A DNA stretch of 64,000 nt from Pseudomonadota bacterium (GTDB lineage: Bacteria > Pseudomonadota > Gammaproteobacteria > Burkholderiales > Rhodocyclaceae), in the NCBI GenBank assembly GCA_018240785.1, contig JAFEFC010000012.1, forward strand, positions 1-64,000, given 5' to 3'. Positions 35,013 through 42,708 of this stretch are shown in pieces. Made by a program: the position numbers and the translations under genes. Numbering within the stretch: position 1 is the first letter of the stretch; each line of letters starts with the position of its first letter. The notes below the pieces were generated by a model. The model had not been told where the DNA came from and ran no database searches. It was given only the letters and a program-made list of their open reading frames with translations.

Positions 35013-35996
35013 TCAGGCGCTGGGGCTTGCCTGCATGCAGTGCCGCGCAAAGCACAGATCTTCCCACGCCTTGCCCTTGTCCTGCGGGTTGCGCAGCAGA
35101 TAGGCAGGATGGTAGGTCACGACCACCGGAATCCCGCGGTGGGCGAACAGCTTTCCACGTGCCGCACCAATGCGGACTTCGCTGCCCAGCAGCGCCTGCG
35201 CAGCCGGCCGTCCGAGCGCGACCAGCAGCCGCGGCTGCACGAGATCGATCTGCCGCTCCAGGTAGGGCAGGCAGGCGGCGACCTCGCCGGCCTCGGGCGT
35301 ACGGTTATGCGGCGGGCGGCACTTCACCGCGTTGGCGATGTAGACATCGTCACCGCGCTTGAGTCCGATTGAGCCGAGCATGTTGTCGAGCAGCCGCCCC
35401 GCCTGGCCGACGAAGGGCTCGCCGCGCAAGTCCTCCTCGGCCCCGGGCCCCTCGCCCACCAGCATCCAGCGCGCACGCCGGTCGCCTACACCGGGAACGG
35501 GCTGGCTACGACGCTCGCACAGCACGCACGCACGGCACTCACGGATGTCCGCCTCGAGATCGTCCCAGGCCAGCGTGGCGATGCGTCGGGCGCGCTCGCC
35601 AGACGCATCCTGATCCAGCCCGGTCCGCGCAGAAGGCCTCTGTGCCGAGTCGTGCGCGGCCGACTTCACCGGCGCGGAGCGGTGATCCGCGGCGAACTGG
35701 CGCCCGTCACCGCCGGACGGGCGCGACTGGGCAGCGGCATGCAGGCGCTCAATGCGCTCCACTGGCTGCGTCGGCGTCGACCACTGCAACTCCGGCGTGG
35801 AAGCTACCCCGCCCGACGCCATCGGGACTGCGGCCTCCGCATCGGGAATCCGCGCCTCGTGCGCTTCAGCGTTAGGCTCCATCACTTGAGCGTGGTCTCT
35901 GCCGCGCAAGCGCCATACCGGACCCAACCCCATCTCGCGCAACACTGCGGCGCGGCGCCTGGCGGCCGACGATAGATGCGCACTGGACGCAGTCAA
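35013..35996 (-). CDS. Uracil-DNA glycosylase, family 4 (4Fe-4S), with long N-terminal extension
   Basis: Removes uracil from DNA. The catalytic domain covers the last ~190 residues: DIRECRACVLCERRSQPVPG with iron-sulfur cysteines, motif GEGPGAEEDLRGEPFVGQAG, NAVKCRPPHNRTP and the conserved HPAYLLRNP. About 130 residues of poorly conserved sequence precede it, common in beta-proteobacterial members. I start at the TTG at 35996, because it overlaps the rimI stop codon (TTGA) and has GAGG upstream, and because SSAARRRAAVLREMGLGPVW matches usual N-termini; the ATG at 35933 is the alternative. Confidence 0.85.
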   Translation of the reverse strand: MTASSAHLSSAARRRAAVLREMGLGPVWRLRGRDHAQVMEPNAEAHEARIPDAEAAVPMASGGVASTPELQWSTPTQPVERIERLHAAAQSRPSGGDGRQFAADHRSAPVKSAAHDSAQRPSARTGLDQDASGERARRIATLAWDDLEADIRECRACVLCERRSQPVPGVGDRRARWMLVGEGPGAEEDLRGEPFVGQAGRLLDNMLGSIGLKRGDDVYIANAVKCRPPHNRTPEAGEVAACLPYLERQIDLVQPRLLVALGRPAAQALLGSEVRIGAARGKLFAHRGIPVVVTYHPAYLLRNPQDKGKAWEDLCFARHCMQASPSA

Positions 35997-36457
35997 AGTG
36001 CACACCTCATCACGATCGCATCCTCGCGGCCATCCACCGCTGGGTAGTAGTCTCGCCGACGCCCGATGTGCTCGAAGCCGTGCCTCCGATACAGCGCAAG
36101 CGCCGCCTCGTTGGAGGGCCTCACCTCGAGGAAGAACTGCGTGGCGCCATGGCGTCGCGCCTCGTCGCGAAGGTGGTCGAGCAATGCCGCACCGTGACCG
36201 TGCCCCTGAAAGCTGCGGTCGACGCTGATGTCGAGCAGATGCGCCTCGTCGAGCACCCGCATCATCACCGCGTAGCCGGCGCGACGCCCTTGCACCTTCA
36301 GCAGCCAGCAACCATGTCCGGCCACCAGTGAGTCGACGAAGTTGCCACGGGTCCACGGAAATGCATGCAGATCGCGTTCGCAGGCGACGACCCAGTCGAG
36401 ATCTTGTTCCGTCATTGGAACGAAGTGCAGGTCGGAAGAGGAGGCCTGCGTCTTCAA
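35993..36457 (-). CDS. rimI: Ribosomal protein S18 alanine N-acetyltransferase RimI
   Basis: A 154-residue GNAT acetyltransferase. Motifs seen are HFVPMTEQDLDWV (first strand), HAFPWTRGNFVDSL, the acetyl-CoA loop SFQGHGHGAALLDHL and EVRPSNEAALALYRRHGFEHIGRRRDYY. The start is a TTG overlapping the tsaB stop (TTGA). A later ATG would delete the first beta strand, so the TTG is preferred. The order tsaB-rimI is widely conserved. Confidence 0.92.
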   Translation of the reverse strand: MKTQASSSDLHFVPMTEQDLDWVVACERDLHAFPWTRGNFVDSLVAGHGCWLLKVQGRRAGYAVMMRVLDEAHLLDISVDRSFQGHGHGAALLDHLRDEARRHGATQFFLEVRPSNEAALALYRRHGFEHIGRRRDYYPAVDGREDAIVMRCAL

Positions 36458-37146
36458 GCCCTGCCCCCGCTGGCCAGTCGCTCGGCCGTGGTGAGCGCCA
36501 CCTTGTCGCGTACATACAGCGGAGCGGCATGTTGCGGCGCCACCACTTCACCGCGTCGCAAACGTGCTGCCGCCAGCCGGGCCACCTGCGCAGCGCGCGC
36601 GATGACGTCTTCATCGAAGCCAGCAAGCGCCTCACCAAGGCGCGAACGCAGGGCCTCGCCATGCACTGCGAAACCTGAGCCGACACCGAACCACTTCCCT
36701 TCGCGCACGGCGAGCGCTTCGGGCCGCGCGCAGGCTGGCTCGCCCCGCGCCACGAGGGTGCCATTGCCGTCGCGCTCATAGAAGCAGAAGTACAGCTCGC
36801 CCAGCCGCGCGTCGGTGGCGGCCAGGATGCGCTGTTCCGGACACAGCGAGGCAAGCGCCTCGAGGCTGCACACAGGGATCACCCCCAGGCCCCCGCCAAG
36901 CGCCAGACCTTGAGCGACACCGCATGCCAGCCGCAGGCCGGTGAATGCACCCGGCCCGCTGCCGAACGCGATCGCATCGAGACGGCTCACAGTCAGCCCG
37001 GCCTCAGCGAGCAGCCAGTCGATGCCTGGCAGCACTCCTTCGGAGTGCGCCGCGACGCCGTCCAGCTCGCACTCCAGGAGGTCTTCTCCGCTCAGCAGCG
37101 CAATGCTGCCGATCTCGCACGATGTTTCGATCGCCAGGATGTTCAT
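36454..37146 (-). CDS. tsaB: tRNA threonylcarbamoyladenosine biosynthesis protein TsaB
   Basis: A 230-residue TsaB, the partner of TsaD and TsaE in making t6A37 on tRNAs that read ANN codons. It has an ASKHA-fold N-terminus ILAIETSCEIGSIALL, the conserved AFGSGPGAFTGLRLACGVAQGLA motif and AATDARLGELYF. It heads the coupled set tsaB-rimI-udg. Confidence 0.95.
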   Translation of the reverse strand: MNILAIETSCEIGSIALLSGEDLLECELDGVAAHSEGVLPGIDWLLAEAGLTVSRLDAIAFGSGPGAFTGLRLACGVAQGLALGGGLGVIPVCSLEALASLCPEQRILAATDARLGELYFCFYERDGNGTLVARGEPACARPEALAVREGKWFGVGSGFAVHGEALRSRLGEALAGFDEDVIARAAQVARLAAARLRRGEVVAPQHAAPLYVRDKVALTTAERLASGGRA

Positions 37147-37202
37147 GGACCGGCATTCTACCGGCAGCGATGCGTGCAGTCCTCTCCGCCGGCGTCCGGG
37201 CG

Positions 37203-37532
37203 TCAGTTGCGCCGGCGCGGCGGACGCGGGTCTTCCGGATAGGCGCCTCGCATCGCGTCGCGCAGGTCACGGCGAAGCGCGCTGCGCTCCTCAGTGCTCA
37301 GCTTGCGTCTCGTGGGCGCCGATTCCTCACGGTCGTTGCGCGGCGCGAGAGATTCACGCAGTCCGGCCGGCCGCTCGGCGCGGTCGCGCTCGCCCGCAAA
37401 GAAACCATCGAGCATGGGCGGCCGCGCATGCGCACCCATACAAACCAGGGGCAACATGACAACAAGCAGCAGATGCCGTAGGCGAAACCTGCACAGCGGC
37501 CGGAACGAGGCAGATGAGAATGGGAACTTCAT
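37203..37532 (-). CDS. Small secreted basic protein of unknown function
   Basis: 109 residues. A long signal sequence (FRLRHLLLVVMLPLVCMGAHA) precedes a charged, Arg/Pro-rich mature part with STEERSALRRDLRDAMRGAY and a PRPPRRRN end. No family recognised; the STEER.ALRRDLRDA helix resembles small periplasmic proteins often found in these bacteria. The ATG at 37532 has only a weak ribosome binding site. It lies between tsaB and the two-component system. Confidence 0.6.
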   Translation of the reverse strand: MKFPFSSASFRPLCRFRLRHLLLVVMLPLVCMGAHARPPMLDGFFAGERDRAERPAGLRESLAPRNDREESAPTRRKLSTEERSALRRDLRDAMRGAYPEDPRPPRRRN

Positions 37533-37756
37533 CGCAGACTCGCGGGACCGGACTGATCCCCGCGAAGGTTTTGGGTGGATGGGCGAAAAATACGGCAATC
37601 GAACAACGATGGATAGCGTCCCGCCGCAGCTCTCCGGGCCATTTGTAAGCCCATGTTGCGCTCACGCTGCGCACTTACGAAGCGTTACCGTGCGAGCTGC
37701 CCGCGGCACACGGCGTCCACTGGCAACTGGAATTCGTCGAGGATACGATTCGTCCC

Positions 37757-38494
37757 ATGAATGCAAAAACCCGCTACCGCGTACTGCTGGTCGACGATGA
37801 CGCTCGCCTGCGCGAGCTCTTGTCGCGTTATCTCCAGGAACAGGGATTTGCCGTCAAGGCAGTCGGCGATGCGCCGATGATGGATCGCGCGCTGCACCGC
37901 GAACACTTCGACCTCATCGTGCTCGACCTCATGCTCCCCGGCGAGGATGGCCTTGCCATCTGCCGGCGCCTGCGAGCCGCCGAGAATCCCATCCCGATCA
38001 TCATGCTGACGGCCAAAGGCGACGACGTCGATCGCATCCTGGGCCTTGAAATGGGCGCCGACGACTACCTCGCCAAGCCCTTCAATCCGCGCGAGCTCGT
38101 CGCGCGCATCCAGGCCGTCATGCGCCGCCAGCCGCAGACGCTGCCGGGTGCGCCCACGCCTGAGGACGAGGTCGTCTCCTTTGGCCGCGTGCAGGTGAAT
38201 CTGGGCACGCGTTCACTCACCCGCGACGGAGAGGAAATCCAGCTCACGACCGGTGAGTTCTCGCTGCTGAAGGTCCTGCTGCAGCATCCACGCCAGCCGC
38301 TTTCGCGCGACAAGCTGATGGAACTCGCACGCGGCCGCGAATACGGTGTGTTCGATCGCGCCATCGACGTGCAAGTCTCGCGACTGCGCAAGCTGGTGGA
38401 AGATGATCCGGCCAAGCCGAGATATATCCAGACCGTGTGGGGTTTCGGCTATGTATTCGTGCCCGACGACAGCAAGTCCGGCGACGACGCATAG
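37757..38494 (+). CDS. ompR: OmpR-family response regulator
   Basis: 245 residues. The receiver domain is complete: acidic pocket LLVDDDARL, phospho-acceptor Asp in LIVLDLMLPGEDG, then MLTAKGDD and ADDYLAKPFNPRELVARI. The C-terminal winged helix has LTTGEFSLLKVLLQHPRQPLSRDKLM, AIDVQVSRLRKLVE and IQTVWGFGYVF. This matches OmpR closely. It is followed after 21 bases by an EnvZ-type kinase, giving an osmo/envelope-responsive pair. Confidence 0.9.
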   Translation: MNAKTRYRVLLVDDDARLRELLSRYLQEQGFAVKAVGDAPMMDRALHREHFDLIVLDLMLPGEDGLAICRRLRAAENPIPIIMLTAKGDDVDRILGLEMGADDYLAKPFNPRELVARIQAVMRRQPQTLPGAPTPEDEVVSFGRVQVNLGTRSLTRDGEEIQLTTGEFSLLKVLLQHPRQPLSRDKLMELARGREYGVFDRAIDVQVSRLRKLVEDDPAKPRYIQTVWGFGYVFVPDDSKSGDDA

Positions 38495-38515
38495 TAGACC
38501 GGCGCCGCGTACCTG

Positions 38516-39937
38516 ATGTCGAGCTTCCTGCGCACGCTGGCTGCGCCGCTTTCCCGATGGCTGCCGCGTTCGCTCCTGTGGCAGACCTTCATCCTGGTGG
38601 GGCTACTGCTCATCGTCTCGCTGGGCGTCTGGTCGCAGATCTTTCGCTACTTCCAGGAGCCGGCACGCGCGCGTGACGTCGCCCAGATGGTCGCGAGCGT
38701 GGTCAACCTGACACGTACCGCGCTCATCAACGCCGATGCCGAACGTCGCACCGATCTGCTCATCGAGCTTGCGGCGCTGGAAGGCATCCGGATCTACCCG
38801 GCCGAGCCTTCCGATGAGGTCGAGCCACTGCCCGACACCCGTCCGCTGAACCTCCTCACCACCCACGTGCGCCAGCAGCTCGGCGCTCACACCCGCTTTG
38901 CCTCGCGCTGGAAATCGCTCGACGGTTTCTGGGTCAGCTTCCGGCTCGACCCGGACGACAATACCGACGAGTACTGGGTGATGCTGCCGGCGGACCGCAT
39001 CGAGCAGCACCACGCCTTCGAATGGCTCGCCTGGGGTGGCGCTGCGCTGCTGGTTGCGCTCACGGGGGCCTTCGTCATCGTGTCGCGCATCAGCCGGCCC
39101 TTGCGTAATCTGACCCGCGCGGCGCTGATGGTCGGCAGCGGCCGCACCCCGCCGGTGCAGGAAGAGAAGGGGCCACAAGAGATCGCAGTGGTAGCACGCG
39201 CCTTCAACCGCATGGCTGGGGAACTGGCCCGAACCGACGCCGACCGTGCGCTCATCCTGGCGGGAGTGTCACACGACCTGCGCACGCCGCTTGCTCGCCT
39301 GCGGCTCGGGATCGAGATGTCTGGCGCACCGTCGGGCGAGGTGCTCGCCATGGTGGCCGACATTGAGGAGATGGACCGCATCATCGGCCAGTTCCTCGAT
39401 TTCGGGCGCGGTGACAGCCAGGAACCGGCCCAGCCGGTCGACACCGCGGGGCTCGCGCGCGACGTCACGGAGCCATACAGGCTAAGGGGGCTCGACGTCA
39501 GGATCGACGCACCGGACACGCTCGTCACCGAGGCGCGCGCGCTACCGCTGCGCCGATCGCTCTCCAACCTGATCGACAACGCGCTGCGCTACGCTGGCGA
39601 GGACAAACCGATCGATGTCCAGGTGTATTCGGAAGACAAGGACGTCTGCATCGAGGTCGCCGATCGGGGCCCCGGCATCCCCCTCGACCAGGTCGAGCGC
39701 ATGCGCCACCCCTTCACCCGGCTGGAGGAAGCACGCTCCAACACCAAGGGCGCGGGCCTGGGCCTGGCGATCGTCGACCGCGTGATGCGATCCCACCACG
39801 GACGCCTCGACCTGTTGCCGCGTGAGGGTGGCGGACTGCGTGCCATTCTTCGCCTGCCGCGCACCGGCGGGTCACCGACCAGGCCGGCCCCTCCTGGTGA
39901 CAGCGCAAGAGCCTTGATGAAGGGTGGGCAAGGATGA
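38516..39937 (+). CDS. envZ: EnvZ-type sensor histidine kinase
   Basis: 473 residues. Helix 1 spans about 22-42, a ~120-residue periplasmic sensor follows, helix 2 is at about 168-190, then HAMP (ISRPLRNLTRAALMVGSGRT). The H-box is GVSHDLRTPLARLRLG, the N-box SLSNLIDNALRYA, and the ATP lid has DRGPGIPLDQ and GAGLGLAIVDRVMRSHHG. It should phosphorylate the OmpR-type regulator encoded just upstream. Confidence 0.9.
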   Translation: MSSFLRTLAAPLSRWLPRSLLWQTFILVGLLLIVSLGVWSQIFRYFQEPARARDVAQMVASVVNLTRTALINADAERRTDLLIELAALEGIRIYPAEPSDEVEPLPDTRPLNLLTTHVRQQLGAHTRFASRWKSLDGFWVSFRLDPDDNTDEYWVMLPADRIEQHHAFEWLAWGGAALLVALTGAFVIVSRISRPLRNLTRAALMVGSGRTPPVQEEKGPQEIAVVARAFNRMAGELARTDADRALILAGVSHDLRTPLARLRLGIEMSGAPSGEVLAMVADIEEMDRIIGQFLDFGRGDSQEPAQPVDTAGLARDVTEPYRLRGLDVRIDAPDTLVTEARALPLRRSLSNLIDNALRYAGEDKPIDVQVYSEDKDVCIEVADRGPGIPLDQVERMRHPFTRLEEARSNTKGAGLGLAIVDRVMRSHHGRLDLLPREGGGLRAILRLPRTGGSPTRPAPPGDSARALMKGGQG

Positions 39938-40047
39938 ACCACGCCCTTCGCAGCCCCGCCGGGACCGAGCCGGCTGCGCAGTTGCCCCACGCGTGGAAAT
40001 TCCCGCACGCAATTCCCGGAACTGATGAATAATTTGCGGCGTTCTTT

Positions 40048-40095
40048 CCCCGGCACACCGCAGAACGGCGCAAAGCGAGCCGCCGTGTGCCGGGG
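40048..40095. terminator. Long hairpin between envZ and the globin gene
   Basis: An 11-bp perfect inverted repeat (40048-40058 with 40085-40095), with a smaller CGGC/GCCG stem (40066-40069, 40079-40082) inside the loop. It lies 110 bases after envZ and 20 before the globin gene. No T-run follows, so it may be regulatory, for example in the globin mRNA leader. Confidence 0.45.
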
Positions 40096-40115
40096 CCCAA
40101 ACCTGATCGACATTC

Positions 40116-40556
40116 ATGCAGCCTGAACCAAACCCCAAGCCCCCGCTCTCCCCCTACGAACTGATCGGTGGAGAACCGACCGTGCGTGCCATCGTCAAAC
40201 GATTTTACGAACTGATGGACACACTCCCCGAGGCATGGGAAGTGCGCAAATTGCACGGTGCGGACCTCGCAGGATCGGAGGAAAAGCTCTTCCTTTTCCT
40301 GTCTGGCTGGCTCGGCGGCCCTAATCTTTACGTCGAACGTTATGGCCCGCCCTTCCTGCGCGCCCGCCACCTTCCGTTCTCGATCGGCCGTGCCGAGCGC
40401 GACCAATGGATGTTGTGCATGCGCCAGGCTCTCGACGAGTTCGTGCACGACGGGGCGCTGCGCATCCGCCTGCACGAATCCCTCGCTGCCCTCGCCAACC
40501 ACATGCGCAATCGCGCCGAGTCTCCAGCGCCGGCCGATGACGGCAGCGCGGGATAA
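40116..40556 (+). CDS. Group II truncated hemoglobin (trHbO-like)
   Basis: 146 residues, two-over-two globin. SPYELIGGEPTVRAIVKRFYELM is the N-terminal helix pattern; FLFLSGWLGGPNLYVERYGPPFLRARHLPF includes the proximal histidine region (RARH) and the conserved GGP turn, and WMLCMRQALDE follows. Group II members bind oxygen and may help with NO or peroxide detoxification. It lies alone between envZ and yciB. Confidence 0.85.
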   Translation: MQPEPNPKPPLSPYELIGGEPTVRAIVKRFYELMDTLPEAWEVRKLHGADLAGSEEKLFLFLSGWLGGPNLYVERYGPPFLRARHLPFSIGRAERDQWMLCMRQALDEFVHDGALRIRLHESLAALANHMRNRAESPAPADDGSAG

Positions 40557-40587
40557 AAGCGGTGACGGTCCTCTATAATTCGCGTTC

Positions 40588-41193
40588 ATGAAATTCCTCT
40601 TCGACCTCCTGCCGGTCATCCTCTTCTTCGCCACCTACAAGATCGCAGGCGCCAATCCGGACGCGGCCCATGCGCTGGCGACCCAGTGGTTCGGCAGCGG
40701 CATCGTGGCGACGCAAGCCCCCATCCTGATCGCCACCGCCGCCACCATCGTCGCCACCTTCCTGCAGATCGCCATCGTCTGGATCAAGCATCGGAAGGTG
40801 GATGCGATGCTCTGGGTCAGCCTCGCCATCATCGTGGTCTTCGGCGGCGCAACGCTGTTCTTCCACAACCCGACATTCATCAAGTGGAAGCCCACCGCCC
40901 TCTATTGGCTGTTCGGCGCGGTGCTGCTCGTTTCCGCCTCTGTATTCAGGCGGAATCTCATTCGCAAGATGCTCGAGGCTCAGATCCAGTTGCCCGATTC
41001 CGTATGGGCGCGGCTGAATCTGGCGTGGGCGGGCTTCTTCCTGGCCATGGGCCTCATCAACCTTTACGTCGCCTACAGCTTTAGCGAGGAAACCTGGGTC
41101 AATTTCAAGCTGTTCGGCGCCACCGGCCTGATGCTTGCGTTCGTGCTGGGCCAGGGCGTGTATCTTTCCAGACATATCGAGGAAACCAACTGA
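40588..41193 (+). CDS. yciB: Inner-membrane septation protein YciB (IspZ family)
   Basis: 201 residues, five predicted helices, starting [59 protein letters not shown] and [16 protein letters not shown] are diagnostic. YciB is needed for normal septation and envelope upkeep. Its stop codon overlaps the yciI start by one base (TGATG), opening a tightly overlapping four-gene set. Confidence 0.93.
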   Translation: MKFLFDLLPVILFFATYKIAGANPDAAHALATQWFGSGIVATQAPILIATAATIVATFLQIAIVWIKHRKVDAMLWVSLAIIVVFGGATLFFHNPTFIKWKPTALYWLFGAVLLVSASVFRRNLIRKMLEAQIQLPDSVWARLNLAWAGFFLAMGLINLYVAYSFSEETWVNFKLFGATGLMLAFVLGQGVYLSRHIEETN

Positions 41194-41492
41194 TGCTTTA
41201 CGCCATGATCGGAGACGACGTTCCGGGCAGCCTTGAGGCACGCCTGAAGGCTCGCCCGGCGCACCTGGCGCGCCTCGAGGCGCTGCGTGACGAGGGGCGC
41301 CTGGTGCTGGCCGGGCCGATGCCCGCGATCGATTCGCCGGATCCCGGTCCTGCCGGCTTCAGCGGCACGCTGATGGTCGCCGAGTTCGAGTCGCTGACGG
41401 CCGCCGAGCAATGGTTTGCCGACGATCCCTACGTCACGCAGGGGGTCTTTGCCCGTACCAGCGTGAAGCCCTTCAAGAAGGTCCTGCCGTGA
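41193..41492 (+). CDS. YciI-like protein
   Basis: 99 residues with the YCII fold (dimeric alpha+beta barrel). [32 protein letters not shown] and [18 protein letters not shown] are typical, including the conserved His/Asp region of the family ([12 protein letters not shown]). Role unknown; a YciB-YciI pairing is common. It overlaps bolA by four bases (GTGA). Confidence 0.88.
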   Translation: MLYAMIGDDVPGSLEARLKARPAHLARLEALRDEGRLVLAGPMPAIDSPDPGPAGFSGTLMVAEFESLTAAEQWFADDPYVTQGVFARTSVKPFKKVLP

Positions 41493-41782
41493 CCACCCAG
41501 GAAAAGATGAGGGCAAGGCTCGCCCCGCTGCAGCCCGAACGCATCGAGATCGGCGACGACAGCGCACTGCATGCCGGCCACGCCGGAGCGCGCAGCGGCG
41601 GCGGCCATTACCGCCTGCTGATCGTTTCGGCGCAGTTCGAATCCAGAAATACGGTGGCACGCCACCGCATGATTTATGACGCGCTTGGCGACATGATGAA
41701 GACCGACATTCATGCGCTCGCCATCCGCGCCGTTTCGGCCACCGAGGCCACCAAGCAACTCAGTCACGAGGAACCCCGATGA
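41489..41782 (+). CDS. BolA-family protein
   Basis: 97 residues from a GTG start that overlaps the yciI stop. [38 protein letters not shown] and [20 protein letters not shown] give the BolA class-II KH-like fold with the conserved RHR(M) motif. BolA proteins pair with monothiol glutaredoxins in iron-sulfur or stress regulation. Its stop overlaps the ppiC start (ATGA). Confidence 0.9.
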   Translation: MTTQEKMRARLAPLQPERIEIGDDSALHAGHAGARSGGGHYRLLIVSAQFESRNTVARHRMIYDALGDMMKTDIHALAIRAVSATEATKQLSHEEPR

Positions 41783-42561
41783 AGATTTTTCCGAGCCGTC
41801 TCGCCATCTCCCTGCTTGCCGGCTTCCTCACTCTTCCTGCGCTGGCGGCCGAGCCGATCGCCACCGTCAACGGCACGGCCATCTCGGCGGCCCGCGCGGA
41901 CGCAATGATCGCCGAGCAGCGTGCCCAGGGCGCCCCCGAAAGTGCGCAATTGCGCGACGCGGTCCGCGAAGAGCTGGTGCGTCGAGAAGTGCTGAGCCAG
42001 GAGGCGTCGAAGAAGGGTTTCGACAAGAAGTCCGACGTGCAGGCGCAAATGGACATGGCCAAGCAGGCCATCCTGATCCGCGCCTACCTGCAGGATTACG
42101 TGAAGGCGAATCCTGTCACCGATGCGGATCTGCGCAAGGAGTACGAGGGCATCAAGTCGCGCATGGGTGACAAGGAGTACAAGCCGCGCCATGTGCTGGT
42201 CGAGACGGAGGACCAGGCCAAGGCGATCATCTCCAAGCTGCAGAACGGTTCCAAGTTCGAAGACCTGGCGAAGGAGTCGCGTGACCCGGGTTCGAAGGAG
42301 CGCGGCGGCGATCTCGGCTGGAGCAATCCGGGCATGTTCGTGAAGCCCTTCTCCGACGCGATGGTCAAGCTCGAGAAAGGCAAGTACACCACTACCCCGG
42401 TGAAGAGCGACTTCGGCTACCACGTGATCATGCTCGACGACGTGCGTCCGCTGCAGGCCCCGTCGTTCGATGAAGTGAAGCCGCAACTGCAGCAACGCCT
42501 GCAGCAGCAGAAAGTCGAGAAGCACGTGCTCGAGCTGCGCAGCAAGGCCAAGGTGCAGTAA
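41779..42561 (+). CDS. Periplasmic peptidyl-prolyl isomerase, parvulin (PpiC/SurA) family
   Basis: 260 residues. The signal peptide (LAISLLAGFLTLPALA) is followed by a helical chaperone-like N-terminal part and a single parvulin domain at about 130-225: KPRHVLVETEDQAKAIISKL, SRDPGSKERGGDLGWSNPG and VKSDFGYHVIMLDD. It helps outer-membrane or secreted protein folding. Last gene of the yciB-yciI-bolA-ppiC set, with a terminator 58 bases downstream. Confidence 0.92.
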   Translation: MKIFPSRLAISLLAGFLTLPALAAEPIATVNGTAISAARADAMIAEQRAQGAPESAQLRDAVREELVRREVLSQEASKKGFDKKSDVQAQMDMAKQAILIRAYLQDYVKANPVTDADLRKEYEGIKSRMGDKEYKPRHVLVETEDQAKAIISKLQNGSKFEDLAKESRDPGSKERGGDLGWSNPGMFVKPFSDAMVKLEKGKYTTTPVKSDFGYHVIMLDDVRPLQAPSFDEVKPQLQQRLQQQKVEKHVLELRSKAKVQ

Positions 42562-42618
42562 ACGCAGCGAGCAGCAACAGGCCCGGCCGCGGTTCGCCGC
42601 ACCGGGCACGAAAAACAG

Positions 42619-42650
42619 AAGGCCGACGGATCGCTCCGCCGGCCTTTTTC
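42619..42650 (+). terminator. Rho-independent terminator after ppiC
   Basis: A 12-base stem (42619-42630 with 42635-42646, one mismatch) with a TCGC loop and a run of five T. Good canonical form; convergent with the acyl-CoA dehydrogenase gene. Confidence 0.85.
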
Positions 42651-42708
42651 ATCTGGGCTTGCGTGCCGCGAGGTCCGGCGGCCCGCCAGGCCTCGGGCCA
42701 GTCAGCCG

